From positions 186,001-250,000 of the forward strand of contig NZ_JAAOIX010000007.1 in NCBI RefSeq assembly GCF_011440395.1: DNA of 64,000 nt, read 5' to 3'. Shown here in pieces: positions 1-8,167 of this stretch. The DNA comes from Pseudomaricurvus alcaniphilus. GTDB lineage: Bacteria > Pseudomonadota > Gammaproteobacteria > Pseudomonadales > Cellvibrionaceae. The notes beneath the pieces are model-generated. The model did no database searches, had not been told where the DNA came from, and saw only the letters and a program-made list of their open reading frames with translations. Each line of letters opens with the position of its first letter. The first letter of the stretch is position 1. Made by a program: the position numbers and the translations under genes.

Positions 1-90
1 CGCTGTTTGTCGCCTACTGCTCCCGTCATTCTGCCACGTATTTCATAATCTGGTTTTTTTACCCGCCTGCCAATATCTGTAATGTTAACC

Positions 91-112
91 CACTGGCGGC
101 AAAGCGCCAGTG
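91..112. other. 8-bp hairpin downstream of tsaE
   Basis: Perfect inverted repeat CACTGGCG (91-98) and CGCCAGTG (105-112) with a 6-nt loop, 12 nt past the tsaE stop. It has no T-run on either strand, so a Rho-independent terminator is doubtful; it may only protect a 3' end. The rest of positions 1-123 shows nothing I can assign. Confidence 0.35.
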
Positions 113-123
113 AATCTGTCGCC

Positions 124-633
124 CTAACTCTTGCCCGCCGCCGAGTGAGCGCGCTGCAAGGCGGCCAGAATATTTCGTCCGCACTCACTGTGGGCACTGA
201 TACTGGCCTGCCGGCCGGGACTGCCCCCAGGAATCGTGACCACCGCTAACTCGATCAGCAGATCCGCCGCCGGCAGAAAGCCCTCGCCCCGCGCCGGCCA
301 TTCCACCAGGCAGGTAACCCCGCTGCTGAAGTAATCCCGGATGCCCATATACTCCAACTCTTCCGGGTCTCCCAGTCGATACAGGTCAAAGTGATAGACC
401 TGTGCGCCGCCATTTAATTCATAGGGCTCCACCAATGTATAGGTGGGGCTTTTCACCGCCCCCCGGTGACCAAACGCCTGCAGCACACCGCGGGTAAAAG
501 TGGTTTTGCCGGCCCCGAGGCCACCCTGCAAAAACACCAGCGCGCCTCCGGCCGCCTGGATCAAACCGCCCACTTCACCGCCCAGCGCCACCGTGGCCTG
601 TTCGTCGGCCAGCAACACAGACCAGGGGGACAT
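124..633 (-). CDS. tsaE: tRNA t6A biosynthesis ATPase TsaE
   Basis: TsaE (YjeE) is the small ATPase that works with TsaB and TsaD to place threonylcarbamoyl on A37 of ANN-decoding tRNAs in the cytoplasm. The 169-residue protein has the P-loop GGLGAGKT at residues 37-44, followed by the family motifs SPTYTLVEPY and HFDLYRL and a EWPARG segment near the C-terminus, in the usual order. Length is at the upper end for the family because of a short C-terminal tail. The ATG directly abuts the stop codon of the upstream nnr gene, so the two are almost certainly cotranscribed, an arrangement common in gammaproteobacteria. Confidence 0.95.
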   Translation of the reverse strand: MSPWSVLLADEQATVALGGEVGGLIQAAGGALVFLQGGLGAGKTTFTRGVLQAFGHRGAVKSPTYTLVEPYELNGGAQVYHFDLYRLGDPEELEYMGIRDYFSSGVTCLVEWPARGEGFLPAADLLIELAVVTIPGGSPGRQASISAHSECGRNILAALQRAHSAAGKS

Positions 634-2172
634 TTAACACGCCCCGCTGTTTAACAGCTGCCGCATCCACGGAATCAGGTCCGCTGCCAGCATACCCCGC
701 TGACCGTCCTCTTCCGCCGCCAGGTCCGCCGCGGTGCCGTGCAGGCAAACCGCCAACTGCACCGCCAGGTCCTGCTCGACACCCTGGGCCAACAAGCCGC
801 CAATAACACCGCTGAGCACATCACCCATACCTCCTGACGCCATGCCCGGGTTGCCTACATTGGCGAGACTGAGGCTGCCGTCGCGGCTGGCAATCACCGT
901 GCCGGCGCCTTTTAGCAACACGCTGCCGCCATACTGTTGCTGCAAGCGAGCGACGGCGGCAAAGCGATCCTGTTGCACCTCTGCCACACTACAGCCCAGC
1001 AAGCACGCCGCCTCACCCGGGTGCGGGGTGAGCACCCAATTAGCGCGCCGCTCCCGGCCCAGCACTCGCCCGGCCGCCAGTAAATTGAGGCCATCCGCAT
1101 CCAGTACCATGGGCAAATTACTGGCCGCGGCACACTGCAGTAACTGTTCTGACCAGGGCGACTGGCCCAGCCCCGGGCCGACCACCAGCACCGTGGCGCG
1201 CTGTAACAGCGGCTCCAACTGCAGGCCGCTGGCCACCCCACTGACCATCAACTCCGGGCGCCGCGCCAGGATTGCCGCCAGGTGTTCGGCCCGGGTCGCC
1301 ACACTGGTGAGCCCGGCGCCAATGCGGGCCGCGGTTTCCGCAGCCAGCGCCGCTGCCCCGGCAAACCCCAGGTCACCGCCCACCACCATCACGTGGCCAA
1401 AACTGCCCTTGTGGGCATCCGCGGCGCGGGGCGCGAGTTCGGCCAGCAATCGCGGCAGCTGCAAGCGCTGTGCTGCTGGCACCTGGCTTTCCAGCACCGC
1501 CGCCGGCACCTGCAGATCCGCATACAACAGCTCGCCACACAGCGCCGGCCCGCGCCCGGTCAGCAGCCCCCGCTTGAGGCCGATAAAGCTCACGGTCAGG
1601 GTGGCATTAACAGCAGCACCCAGCACCTGGCCGCTATCGGCACAGAGGCCGGAGGGAATATCCACCGCCAGCACCGGCAGCCCGCTGCTGTTGATCTTCT
1701 CGATCGCCTGCTGGTAATTGCTGCGCACCACGCCGCTCAAGCCAGTGCCGAGCAGTGCATCGACAATGATGCCACTACAGCGGGCGGGCACCGCGAAGGG
1801 CTGCATCACAACCCCTTCGCGGCGGGCAAACTGGTACGCCAGGCTGGCATCGCCCTGTAACTTTTCCGGATCCGACAGATACATGACCTCCACCGGCACG
1901 CGCCGCTGGGCCGCCAGTGCCGCGATTACATAACCGTCACCGGCATTGTTGCCGGCGCCGCACAAAACTGTGATCTGTTCCGGATTCGGCCAGCGCTGCA
2001 ACAGGGCTTCAAAGGCCGCCCGACCGGCACGCTTCATCAGCACGATGCCGGCGATATTGTGTTCTTCGATCGCACAGCGATCCAGGGCCCTGACCTGCTC
2101 GGCGCGATACAAAGCGGTGGGAAGCTGGCTACTGAAGGTTGGCGTTACCGGCGATGTGACAGGGTTTGACAT
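634..2172 (-). CDS. nnr: Bifunctional NAD(P)H-hydrate epimerase / ADP-dependent NAD(P)H-hydrate dehydratase
   Basis: Repairs damaged NAD(P)HX: the N-terminal YjeF_N domain epimerises R- and S-forms and the C-terminal carbohydrate-kinase-like domain dehydrates the S-form using ADP. Visible N-terminal motifs are GAGNNAGDGYVIA and VDIPSGL. The C-terminal half has AHKGSFGHVMVVGG, VVGPGLGQ, VLDADGLNLLA, VLTPHPGEAA and the NPGMASGGMGDVLSG nucleotide-binding stretch. The 512 residues are the normal two-domain length. The gene precedes tsaE with no gap and is divergent from queG, leaving a 127-bp shared promoter region. The first Met (SNPVTSPV...) is used; its N-terminal 20 residues are not conserved in style, so a slightly later start is possible. 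Confidence 0.95.
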   Translation of the reverse strand: MSNPVTSPVTPTFSSQLPTALYRAEQVRALDRCAIEEHNIAGIVLMKRAGRAAFEALLQRWPNPEQITVLCGAGNNAGDGYVIAALAAQRRVPVEVMYLSDPEKLQGDASLAYQFARREGVVMQPFAVPARCSGIIVDALLGTGLSGVVRSNYQQAIEKINSSGLPVLAVDIPSGLCADSGQVLGAAVNATLTVSFIGLKRGLLTGRGPALCGELLYADLQVPAAVLESQVPAAQRLQLPRLLAELAPRAADAHKGSFGHVMVVGGDLGFAGAAALAAETAARIGAGLTSVATRAEHLAAILARRPELMVSGVASGLQLEPLLQRATVLVVGPGLGQSPWSEQLLQCAAASNLPMVLDADGLNLLAAGRVLGRERRANWVLTPHPGEAACLLGCSVAEVQQDRFAAVARLQQQYGGSVLLKGAGTVIASRDGSLSLANVGNPGMASGGMGDVLSGVIGGLLAQGVEQDLAVQLAVCLHGTAADLAAEEDGQRGMLAADLIPWMRQLLNSGAC

Positions 2173-2186
2173 TCAATGCTCTCGGA

Positions 2187-2214
2187 TTGGGACGATTTCT
2201 GGCAGAATTATACG
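2187..2214 (+). promoter_or_regulatory. Putative sigma-70 promoter for queG
   Basis: TTGGGA (2187-2192), 16-bp spacer, TATACG (2209-2214), about 85 nt before the chosen queG start. Both hexamers match consensus at four of six positions. The -10 sits on the same AT-rich spot as the nnr -10. Confidence 0.3.
2207..2212 (-). promoter_or_regulatory. Putative -10 element for nnr-tsaE
   Basis: On the minus strand this reads TATAAT, a perfect sigma-70 -10, 35 nt before the nnr ATG. The -35 at 17-bp spacing (TGTATG) is poor. It overlaps the proposed queG promoter, so the two divergent units may share RNA polymerase contacts. Confidence 0.4.
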
Positions 2215-2299
2215 GGCGTTTTGCGGAGACATACACCGCAACTCCTGGCCGAAGCCAACTGTCGGCCCCACACCGCCAAAAAAAGTTAATGCCATACCT

Positions 2300-3457
2300 A
2301 TGCCCACACCTCCGCCCACACCTGTGCCTACCGAGCAGCCGCCTTATCCACCCGGCTTTCTGCAGCAGCTTGCCGCAGATATAAAAACCTGGGGCCGGGA
2401 AGCCGGGTTTCAACAGGTGGGCATTACCGATACCGACCTCGGCGCCGAACCGCAGCGCCTGCAACAGTGGCTGGCCAAGGGCTACCAGGCCGATATGCAG
2501 TGGCTCGCCGAGCGCGCCGATATGCGCACACAGCCCGCACAACTGCTGCCCGGTACCGAGCGGGTCATTTGCCTGCGCATGGATTACCTGCCGGCAGACA
2601 CCAACCAGATCAAAGTCCTGAAAAATCCGGCCCAGGCCTACGTATCCCGCTACGCCCTGGGCCGCGACTATCACAAACTGATTCGCAAGCGCCTGGCGGC
2701 GCTGGCGCAAAAAATAGAACAGCGCGTGCAGGCACTGCTGCCCGACCAACCCATTCAACAGCGCGCCTTCGTCGACAGCGCCCCGGTGCTGGAGCGGCCG
2801 CTGGCCGCCCGTGCCGGCCTCGGCTGGGTCGGCAAGCACACGCTGGTGCTCAACAGCGACGCCGGCAGCTGGTTTTTTCTCGGTGAAATACTCACCAGTG
2901 TGCCGCTACCCGTCGATACCAGTGTACAGCCCGACCGCTGCGGCACATGCCAGGCCTGCCTCAAAGTCTGCCCGACCGATGCGTTTCCCCGGCCCTACGA
3001 ACTGGACGCGCGACGCTGCATTTCCTACCTGACCATCGAAAACAAAGGCCCCATTCCAGAGGAGTTTCGCGAGCCCATGGGCAACCGGGTGTTCGGCTGC
3101 GACGACTGCCAGGCCATCTGCCCGTGGAACAAGTTCGCCTCGTTCAGCGCCGAAGATGACTTCAAACCCCGCCAGCAACTGGATCGAGCCACCCTGGTGG
3201 AGCTGTTCCACTGGAGCGAGCAGCAGTTCCTCGACAACACCGCCGGCTCCGCCATTCGTCGCACCGGTTACCAAGGCTGGCTGCGCAACCTGGCCGTCGG
3301 CCTCGGCAACGCCCCCACATCCCCGGCGGTGGTTGCCGCCCTGCAGGCCCGGGCAGAACACCCGTCAGAGCTGGTGCGCGAACATGTGCAATGGGCCCTG
3401 CGCCAACACCAAAACCCGGGGCGCGTGCGACGGCGCAAGATTAAGCGTGATCAATAA
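2300..3457 (+). CDS. queG: Epoxyqueuosine reductase QueG
   Basis: Cobalamin- and iron-sulfur-dependent reductase for the last step of queuosine synthesis on tRNA. From the ATG at 2300 the protein is 385 residues, the usual size; the reading frame stays open upstream to 1946, but that part is antisense to nnr and is not family-like. Seen: DSAPVLERPLAARAGLGWVGK with the catalytic-type Asp159, then two 4Fe-4S sites: Cys214/217/220/224 (CGTCQACLKVCP) and Cys240, 267, 270, 274 (CDDCQAICPWN). No clear Shine-Dalgarno precedes 2300, and the first 15 residues are Pro-rich, so the true start could be a few codons later. It is a single gene, divergent from nnr. Confidence 0.92.
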   Translation: MPTPPPTPVPTEQPPYPPGFLQQLAADIKTWGREAGFQQVGITDTDLGAEPQRLQQWLAKGYQADMQWLAERADMRTQPAQLLPGTERVICLRMDYLPADTNQIKVLKNPAQAYVSRYALGRDYHKLIRKRLAALAQKIEQRVQALLPDQPIQQRAFVDSAPVLERPLAARAGLGWVGKHTLVLNSDAGSWFFLGEILTSVPLPVDTSVQPDRCGTCQACLKVCPTDAFPRPYELDARRCISYLTIENKGPIPEEFREPMGNRVFGCDDCQAICPWNKFASFSAEDDFKPRQQLDRATLVELFHWSEQQFLDNTAGSAIRRTGYQGWLRNLAVGLGNAPTSPAVVAALQARAEHPSELVREHVQWALRQHQNPGRVRRRKIKRDQ

Positions 3458-3594
3458 AAAGGCCACTACCAACCGAGCCAATTGCGCTGCGGTTTATTGA
3501 ACCCGGCTTGAGATCACGCAGTAATCCGTGGAAACCCACCTACGCACTAATGAACATGCTACTGAAATTCTGCAACTTGCGCATTCGCTGGAAA

Positions 3595-3738
3595 GCAGTT
3601 GGCTCTCGGGTGGGTGGCAGACCTTCTGCCGCCATGGATGGCGGCAGAGAGCCCCCATGGAGGGTTCAGAGCCTGCCCCGCGAGCGCAGCGAGTGCTTTG
3701 GGTACGGCGTGTCTGCCACCCGCCCGAGAGCCAACTGC
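3595..3738. repeat. Composite intergenic inverted-repeat element, copy 1
   Basis: Lies in the 364-bp gap 3458-3821 between queG and the methyltransferase gene; I see no gene there. Outer arms 3595-3622 and 3711-3738 are inverted repeats of 28 bp with one mismatch. Inside is a perfect 11-bp hairpin (3625-3635 with 3638-3648) centred on CATGGATG, then GAGCCCCCATGGAGGGTTC at 3648-3666. The inner hairpin and the GAGCCCCCATGG motif recur in copy 2 at 44.6 kb. No ORF or transposase is linked to it. Function unknown; REP/MITE-like element or structured RNA are the plausible classes. Confidence 0.75.
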
Positions 3739-3821
3739 GCCGCGCCGACCTGCAATACCAAAGTTAATAAATCACCCTATTTCTTTTATTACTCCTATAA
3801 CTCGATGGATCAATTAACAAC

Positions 3822-4463
3822 ATGACCACCAATCACATCATAGACGCCTTTGGCCTGCAGATTCTCAAGCCCTCCCACCCGCATATTCGGCGCCTGAAAC
3901 GCCAGTACCCCAATGCTGAACTGCACGGCAATAAATTCTGGAAAGCCACCTACGTATTGCTGGATTACTTGCTGGAATACCCCCTGCAACCCGGCAGCCG
4001 GGTACTGGAGCTGGGCTGCGGCTGGGGTCTGGGCGGGATTTTTTGCGCCCGGGAATTTGACGCTGAGGTGATCGGCCTGGACGCCGACGAGTCAGTACTG
4101 CCCTTTCTCGAGTGTCACGCCGAACACAACGGCGTGGACATCGACACCATCCAGATGCGCTTTGAGGATATCGAGGCCGCGGACCTGCAGCAATTCGACG
4201 CCATCATCGGCGCCGACATCTGCTTCTGGGACCAGTTGACGCCGGTGGTCAGTGAGCTGTTGCAAAAAGCCCAGGCTGCGCAAGTGCCGAGAATCGTACT
4301 CACCGACCCCGGTCGCCCCTCGTTCCGCGCGCTGGCCGAGCAGTTTGCGGACCAGCCCGGCTGTGTTTACAGTGACTGGGCAGTACCCGAACCCTACAAC
4401 GTCTGGGGGCTGGTGCTGGATCTCGCCGCCGCTGGCGAACCCGGCGACCTCACCGGCGAATAA
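3822..4463 (+). CDS. Class I SAM-dependent methyltransferase, substrate unknown
   Basis: The 213-residue protein has the SAM-binding motif [13 protein letters not shown] at about residues 62-73, an acidic strand-2 end (IGLDADE), and a motif IV-like region [11 protein letters not shown]. The N-terminal [16 protein letters not shown] resembles the WxA-x-LxxYL entry seen in the Methyltransf_16 group (protein-lysine and small-molecule methyltransferases), and LTDPGRPSF follows in place of the usual substrate motif. I cannot name the substrate. The start codon follows the repeat-bearing gap. Its last 14 bp overlap the 3' end of orn on the opposite strand, so the two transcripts are antisense at their ends. 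Confidence 0.8.
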   Translation: MTTNHIIDAFGLQILKPSHPHIRRLKRQYPNAELHGNKFWKATYVLLDYLLEYPLQPGSRVLELGCGWGLGGIFCAREFDAEVIGLDADESVLPFLECHAEHNGVDIDTIQMRFEDIEAADLQQFDAIIGADICFWDQLTPVVSELLQKAQAAQVPRIVLTDPGRPSFRALAEQFADQPGCVYSDWAVPEPYNVWGLVLDLAAAGEPGDLTGE

Positions 4464-5010
4464 ATGTCTCGCGGTAGTGGCGCAGCTCTTCGATGGAATC
4501 CTTGATATCCTCCAGCGCCAGGTGCGCACCGCTCTTCTTCACGCCCGCCAGGGACTCCGGCTTCCAGCGCCGGGCCAACTCCTTGAGCGTGCTCACATCC
4601 AGATTGCGGTAGTGAAAGTAGGCCTCAAGATCCGGCATATGCCGGGCCATAAAGCGCCGGTCCTGGCAGATGGAATTGCCGCACATGGGCGACTTGCCCT
4701 CCGGTACCCAGCCGCGCAAAAAAGCGATGGTGGCCTCCTCCGCCGCAGCGGTGGTGATTTTGCTGGCCAGGACCCGGGCAGTCAGCCCTGATTTGCCGTG
4801 CTGGTTGGTGTTCCACTCATCCATGGCCGCCATGGTGGCCTCACTCTGGTGAATGGCACACACCGGTCCCTCGTCGAGGATATTGAGCTCGCTGTCGGTA
4901 ACGATGGTGGCGATTTCAATTATCACATCCTGTTCCGGTGACAGCCCGGTCATCTCCAGATCGATCCAGATCAGGTTGTCGTCCGGTGAATTGCTAATAT
5001 TACTGCTCAT
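4450..5010 (-). CDS. orn: Oligoribonuclease
   Basis: 3'-5' exonuclease of the DEDDh family that degrades 2-5 nt RNAs and, in many gammaproteobacteria, the pGpG product of cyclic-di-GMP breakdown. The 186-residue protein has WIDLEMTGL (Asp17, Glu19), the Exo II stretch [16 protein letters not shown] and Exo [17 protein letters not shown], in order and at normal length. It is divergent from rsgA across 75 bp, as in related genomes. The overlap of 14 bp with the convergent methyltransferase gene leaves no room for a terminator between them. Confidence 0.97.
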   Translation of the reverse strand: MSSNISNSPDDNLIWIDLEMTGLSPEQDVIIEIATIVTDSELNILDEGPVCAIHQSEATMAAMDEWNTNQHGKSGLTARVLASKITTAAAEEATIAFLRGWVPEGKSPMCGNSICQDRRFMARHMPDLEAYFHYRNLDVSTLKELARRWKPESLAGVKKSGAHLALEDIKDSIEELRHYRETFIRR

Positions 5011-5037
5011 ACTTTCCTAATCCGTTGGCTAATCCAC

Positions 5038-5043
5038 TACAAT
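5038..5043 (+). promoter_or_regulatory. Putative -10 element for rsgA
   Basis: TACAAT, 42 nt before the rsgA TTG start, in the 75-bp orn/rsgA divergent gap. No convincing -35 at 16-18 bp. Confidence 0.3.
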
Positions 5044-5085
5044 GCTGCTGCTAACTATAGCCGCACCGCTGCAGGAAACCCACCT

Positions 5086-6114
5086 TTGAGCAAACGAAAG
5101 CTGTCCCGCCGCCAGCAATGGCGCATCGATAAGATCCAGCAGGAGCGCGCCGACCGCGCCGCCAAGCGCGACGCCAAGGCGGACGAACAACTGCTGGAGG
5201 GCGACCTCGGCCCGGAACAGGAGGGCCTGGTAATCGCCCACTACGGCACCCAGGTGGCGGTGGAGCCCGCCGGCCAGACTGCCGCCAGCGGGGACAATGT
5301 TGTACGCTGCCACCTGCGCACCAACCTCGGCTCACTGGTCACCGGCGATCGGGTTATCTGGCGAGCTGCTGATCCCATCGGGGTCGTGGTGGCGGTGTTA
5401 CCGCGCCACTCGGAGCTGAGCCGGCCCGACCCCTACGGCGAGATGAAAACCATCGCCGCCAATATCGACCGCATTATCATCGTTATCGCTCCCTACCCCG
5501 AACCGCACCGCAACCTGGTCGATCGCTACCTGGTGGCCGCCGAGTCCCTCGCTATCCAGCCCATTATTCTGCTCAACAAAATGGATCGCGTGGACGACAG
5601 CAACCGTGCCACGCTGCAGCAGATGCAACACGACTATCAGGAATTGGGCTATGAATGGCTCAACGCCTCGGCCACAGACGGCACCGGTATGGAGGCACTG
5701 ATCGACTATCTCGCACATTTTACCAGCGTGTTTGTCGGGCAGTCCGGAGTTGGCAAGTCCTCACTTATTAACGCCCTGCTGCCCCACCAGCAGCTCAAAG
5801 TGGGGCCCCTGTCGGAAGTGACCCAGAAGGGCACCCACACCACCACCACCGCCCAGTTGTTTCACTTTCCCGCCGGTGGCCACCTGATCGACTCACCCGG
5901 CATTCGCGAATTTGGTCTCTGGCATATGGATGAGCAGGACCTGCTGCACGGCTTCGTGGAGTTCCGGCCATTCCTCGGCCACTGCAAGTTTCGCGATTGC
6001 GCCCACCAGAGCGAACCCGGCTGCGCCCTGCGCCAGGCCCTGACAGAGGGCCGGATCAGCCAACAGCGCATGGCCAGTTTTCGGCACATTCTCTCGACCC
6101 TGGAAAATCCCTAG
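5086..6114 (+). CDS. rsgA: Ribosome small-subunit maturation GTPase RsgA
   Basis: Circularly permuted GTPase that checks late 30S assembly. The permutation is visible: the G4 motif NKMD (residues 164-167) comes before the G1 P-loop GQSGVGKS (218-225), with the G3-type DSPGIREFGLW further on. The C-terminal zinc site CKFRDCAHQSEPGC is intact, and an OB-fold region precedes the G domain. Length 342 is normal. Translation starts at a TTG: AGGA at 5073-5076 sits 9 nt upstream, and no ATG fits. The gene stands alone, divergent from orn. Confidence 0.96.
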   Translation: MSKRKLSRRQQWRIDKIQQERADRAAKRDAKADEQLLEGDLGPEQEGLVIAHYGTQVAVEPAGQTAASGDNVVRCHLRTNLGSLVTGDRVIWRAADPIGVVVAVLPRHSELSRPDPYGEMKTIAANIDRIIIVIAPYPEPHRNLVDRYLVAAESLAIQPIILLNKMDRVDDSNRATLQQMQHDYQELGYEWLNASATDGTGMEALIDYLAHFTSVFVGQSGVGKSSLINALLPHQQLKVGPLSEVTQKGTHTTTTAQLFHFPAGGHLIDSPGIREFGLWHMDEQDLLHGFVEFRPFLGHCKFRDCAHQSEPGCALRQALTEGRISQQRMASFRHILSTLENP

Positions 6115-6160
6115 GCGCAAGCCACCGCCAGCGGCGGGACGCGAGGCGAGTTCAGCACGA

Positions 6161-6205
6161 TGTTGTTTCCAGAACACTGTTGTTTCCAGAACAATGTTGT
6201 TTCAG
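6161..6205. repeat. Tandem 17-nt direct repeats upstream of the rhodanese gene
   Basis: TGTTGTTTCCAGAACAC (6161-6177) and TGTTGTTTCCAGAACAA (6178-6194) differ only at the last base; a truncated third unit TGTTGTTTCAG follows (6195-6205). Each full unit contains the partial dyad TGTT...AACA. The array ends 17 nt before a TACAAT -10-like box. Confidence 0.8.
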
Positions 6206-6221
6206 TGGCGCGCTAATTCAG

Positions 6222-6227
6222 TACAAT
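6222..6227 (+). promoter_or_regulatory. Putative -10 element for the rhodanese gene
   Basis: TACAAT about 143 nt before the start codon. The best -35 is TTGTTT (6197-6202) at a long 19-bp spacing, and it lies inside the third copy of the tandem repeat, which would allow a protein bound to the repeats to affect transcription. Confidence 0.3.
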
Positions 6228-6369
6228 AAGAAATTGATACCCGGGCGAGATTGCTGCCCGCTTAAGGTTAAAACCCGTCCGGCGCAGGCAGCGCCAGTTT
6301 CAGACACAGCAACCAGCGGCTGGCGCCAGCGCTGCCAGCCCGAGCCAACCATTAATGGGGATGAAATCC

Positions 6370-7176
6370 ATGAGCAAGGACTACCTGCCACTGTTGATCG
6401 AAGTGGAAGACCTGGCCCGGCACCTGAACGATCCGGAACTGCTGATCGTCGACCTCTGCAACCGGGAGACCTACCTCGCCGGCCACGTGCCCGGGGCCGT
6501 GCATGTATCCCCCAACGCGCTGGTGTGCGGCCAGGCGCCAGCACCGGGCAAGATCGCGCCCATGGAACAACTGCAAGAGCTGTTTGGCAAACTGGGGCTG
6601 ACCCCGGCTACCCATGTGGTCGCCTACGACGACGAGGGCGGCGGCTGGGCCGGCCGCTTGCTCTGGACCCTGGAGGCCATTGGCCACCACAGCTACTCCT
6701 ATCTCAATGGCGGTATCCACGCCTGGCGCGCAGCCAGCCAGCCCTTGAGTACCGAGATTCCCAGCCGCACCGAAGTGCTGCAGCAACTTGCCATCGATAA
6801 GGATGTAGTGATTGAGCTGGAGGACATTCTGGCGCAGTTGGGTTCGCCGCAGTTTGCCGTGTGGGACGCGCGCAGCCCGCAGGAATACCGGGGCGAACGT
6901 GTCACAGCCAATAAAAACGGCCATATTCCCGGCGCCATCAACTGCGAGTGGACCAGCATGATGGACCCGCAGCGAGACCTGCGCATTCGCACCGATGCCC
7001 TGGCGCGGCTCAACGCACTGGGGTTTAATCACCAGCAGCAGATTGTCACCCACTGCCAGAGCCACCACCGCTCCGGCTTCACCTGGCTGCTGGGTAAAAT
7101 ACTCGGCTTTAACATCAAGGGCTACCACGGCTCCTGGTCCGAGTGGGGCAACCACCCGGATACGCCGGTTGAGTAG
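6370..7176 (+). CDS. rhdA: Thiosulfate sulfurtransferase (two-domain rhodanese)
   Basis: Transfers sulfane sulfur from thiosulfate to an acceptor. Two rhodanese domains are seen: an inactive N-terminal one (residues ~10-125, with GHVPGAVHV and GGIHAW) and an active C-terminal one with AVWDARSPQEYRG, GHIPGAIN and the loop HCQSHHRSG, Cys229 being catalytic. The CQxHHRSG loop is the RhdA type of Azotobacter and Pseudomonas rather than the E. coli SseA type. I choose the ATG at 6370 because GGGGA lies 8 nt upstream; ATGs at 6355 and 6361 are in frame but lack a ribosome site. From 6370 the protein has 268 residues, close to RhdA. psd follows 57 nt later, the Pseudomonas order. Confidence 0.9.
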   Translation: MSKDYLPLLIEVEDLARHLNDPELLIVDLCNRETYLAGHVPGAVHVSPNALVCGQAPAPGKIAPMEQLQELFGKLGLTPATHVVAYDDEGGGWAGRLLWTLEAIGHHSYSYLNGGIHAWRAASQPLSTEIPSRTEVLQQLAIDKDVVIELEDILAQLGSPQFAVWDARSPQEYRGERVTANKNGHIPGAINCEWTSMMDPQRDLRIRTDALARLNALGFNHQQQIVTHCQSHHRSGFTWLLGKILGFNIKGYHGSWSEWGNHPDTPVE

Positions 7177-7179
7177 AAT
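7174..7179 (+). promoter_or_regulatory. Putative -10 element for psd
   Basis: TAGAAT followed by the GC-rich ACGCCCG, overlapping the rhodanese stop codon, 55 nt before the psd ATG. No good -35; psd may also be read through from the rhodanese gene. Confidence 0.35.
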
Positions 7180-7233
7180 ACGCCCGTTTAAAAACGCCAC
7201 TCCCCAAGCCCCCGACTTAAAGTTGACGATTGC

Positions 7234-8100
7234 ATGAAAGAAAGTTTATTTATCGGCTTCCAATACCTGGTGCCGCAGCGATTCCTGTCCCGCGCCGCCG
7301 GCTGGCTCGCCAATACCCGCATCAAATGGATCAAGAATTCCTTTACGCGCTGGTTCGTGGATCGCTACGGCATCAACATGGCCGAAGCCATCAATTCCGA
7401 TCCCTGCGCCTACCCGACGTTCAACGATTTTTTTACCCGCGCACTGAAGCCCGGTGTGCGCCCGGTTTGCACCACCCCAGGCGCTGTTGTCAGCCCGGCG
7501 GATGGCGCCATTAGCCAGCTGGGAGATATTCGCCACCAGCGCATCCTGCAGGCCAAGGGCCAGGATTACAGCCTGCTGGAACTGGTGGGTGGCGACACGG
7601 CCCTGGCGGCGGAATTCAGCGATGGCAAATTTGCCGTGGTCTACCTGTCGCCGAGGGATTACCACCGGGTGCACATGCCCCTGGCCGGCAAGTTGCGCAG
7701 CATGACCCATGTACCCGGCGACCTGTTTTCGGTCAACGATACCACCGCCGCCAATGTGCCACGGCTGTTTGCCCGCAACGAGCGCGCCGTCTGCATCTTC
7801 GACACCGAGGCCGGGCCAATGGCGGTGATTCTGGTAGGGGCGATGATAGTGGCCAGTATCGAGACAGTCTGGGCCGGCCAGATAACCCCGCAACCGCGCA
7901 CCATCAAAACCATCAACTACCAGCAACCCGAGACCTTCGAGTACCAGGCCGGGGATGAAATCGGGCGCTTCAAACTGGGCTCAACCGTGGTCATGCTGTT
8001 TGGCAAGGAAGCCATGCGCTGGAGCGACAATCTGGGCGCCGGCAGTGCTGTGCGCATGGGTACCGAGATCGGCCAGCTGGCTGCCGACGAAGACAGCTGA
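7234..8100 (+). CDS. psd: Phosphatidylserine decarboxylase proenzyme
   Basis: Makes phosphatidylethanolamine from phosphatidylserine at the inner membrane. The chain is made as a proenzyme that cuts itself at LGST to form a pyruvoyl group; here KLGSTVVMLF is present with the cut expected between Gly249 and Ser250. Other family motifs seen are YPTFNDFFTRALKPG, SPADG (the catalytic Asp) and SPRDYHRVHMP. Length 288 is typical of the proteobacterial type. It sits directly after the rhodanese gene and converges on the HD-GYP gene, with a short GC-rich tandem repeat between their stop codons. Confidence 0.97.
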   Translation: MKESLFIGFQYLVPQRFLSRAAGWLANTRIKWIKNSFTRWFVDRYGINMAEAINSDPCAYPTFNDFFTRALKPGVRPVCTTPGAVVSPADGAISQLGDIRHQRILQAKGQDYSLLELVGGDTALAAEFSDGKFAVVYLSPRDYHRVHMPLAGKLRSMTHVPGDLFSVNDTTAANVPRLFARNERAVCIFDTEAGPMAVILVGAMIVASIETVWAGQITPQPRTIKTINYQQPETFEYQAGDEIGRFKLGSTVVMLFGKEAMRWSDNLGAGSAVRMGTEIGQLAADEDS

Positions 8101-8126
8101 TCGGTCGTCCGGTCACTGGGTGCCTG

Positions 8127-8167
8127 GCCGGGGGCGCCTAGCCGGGGGCGCCCAGCCGGGGGGTCGC
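8127..8167. repeat. 14-nt GC-rich tandem repeat between convergent stops
   Basis: GCCGGGGGCGCCTA (8127-8140), GCCGGGGGCGCCCA (8141-8154) and a decayed third unit starting GCCGGGGGG (8155). It fills the 66-bp gap between psd and the HD-GYP gene. Units contain GGCGCC and could fold, but there is no T-run on either strand. Confidence 0.7.

Noticed and set aside
3458-3821. Mobile element (IS) at the queG-methyltransferase gap
   Set aside because: The inverted arms are long, but there is no transposase, no clear target duplication and too little space; kept only as a repeat.
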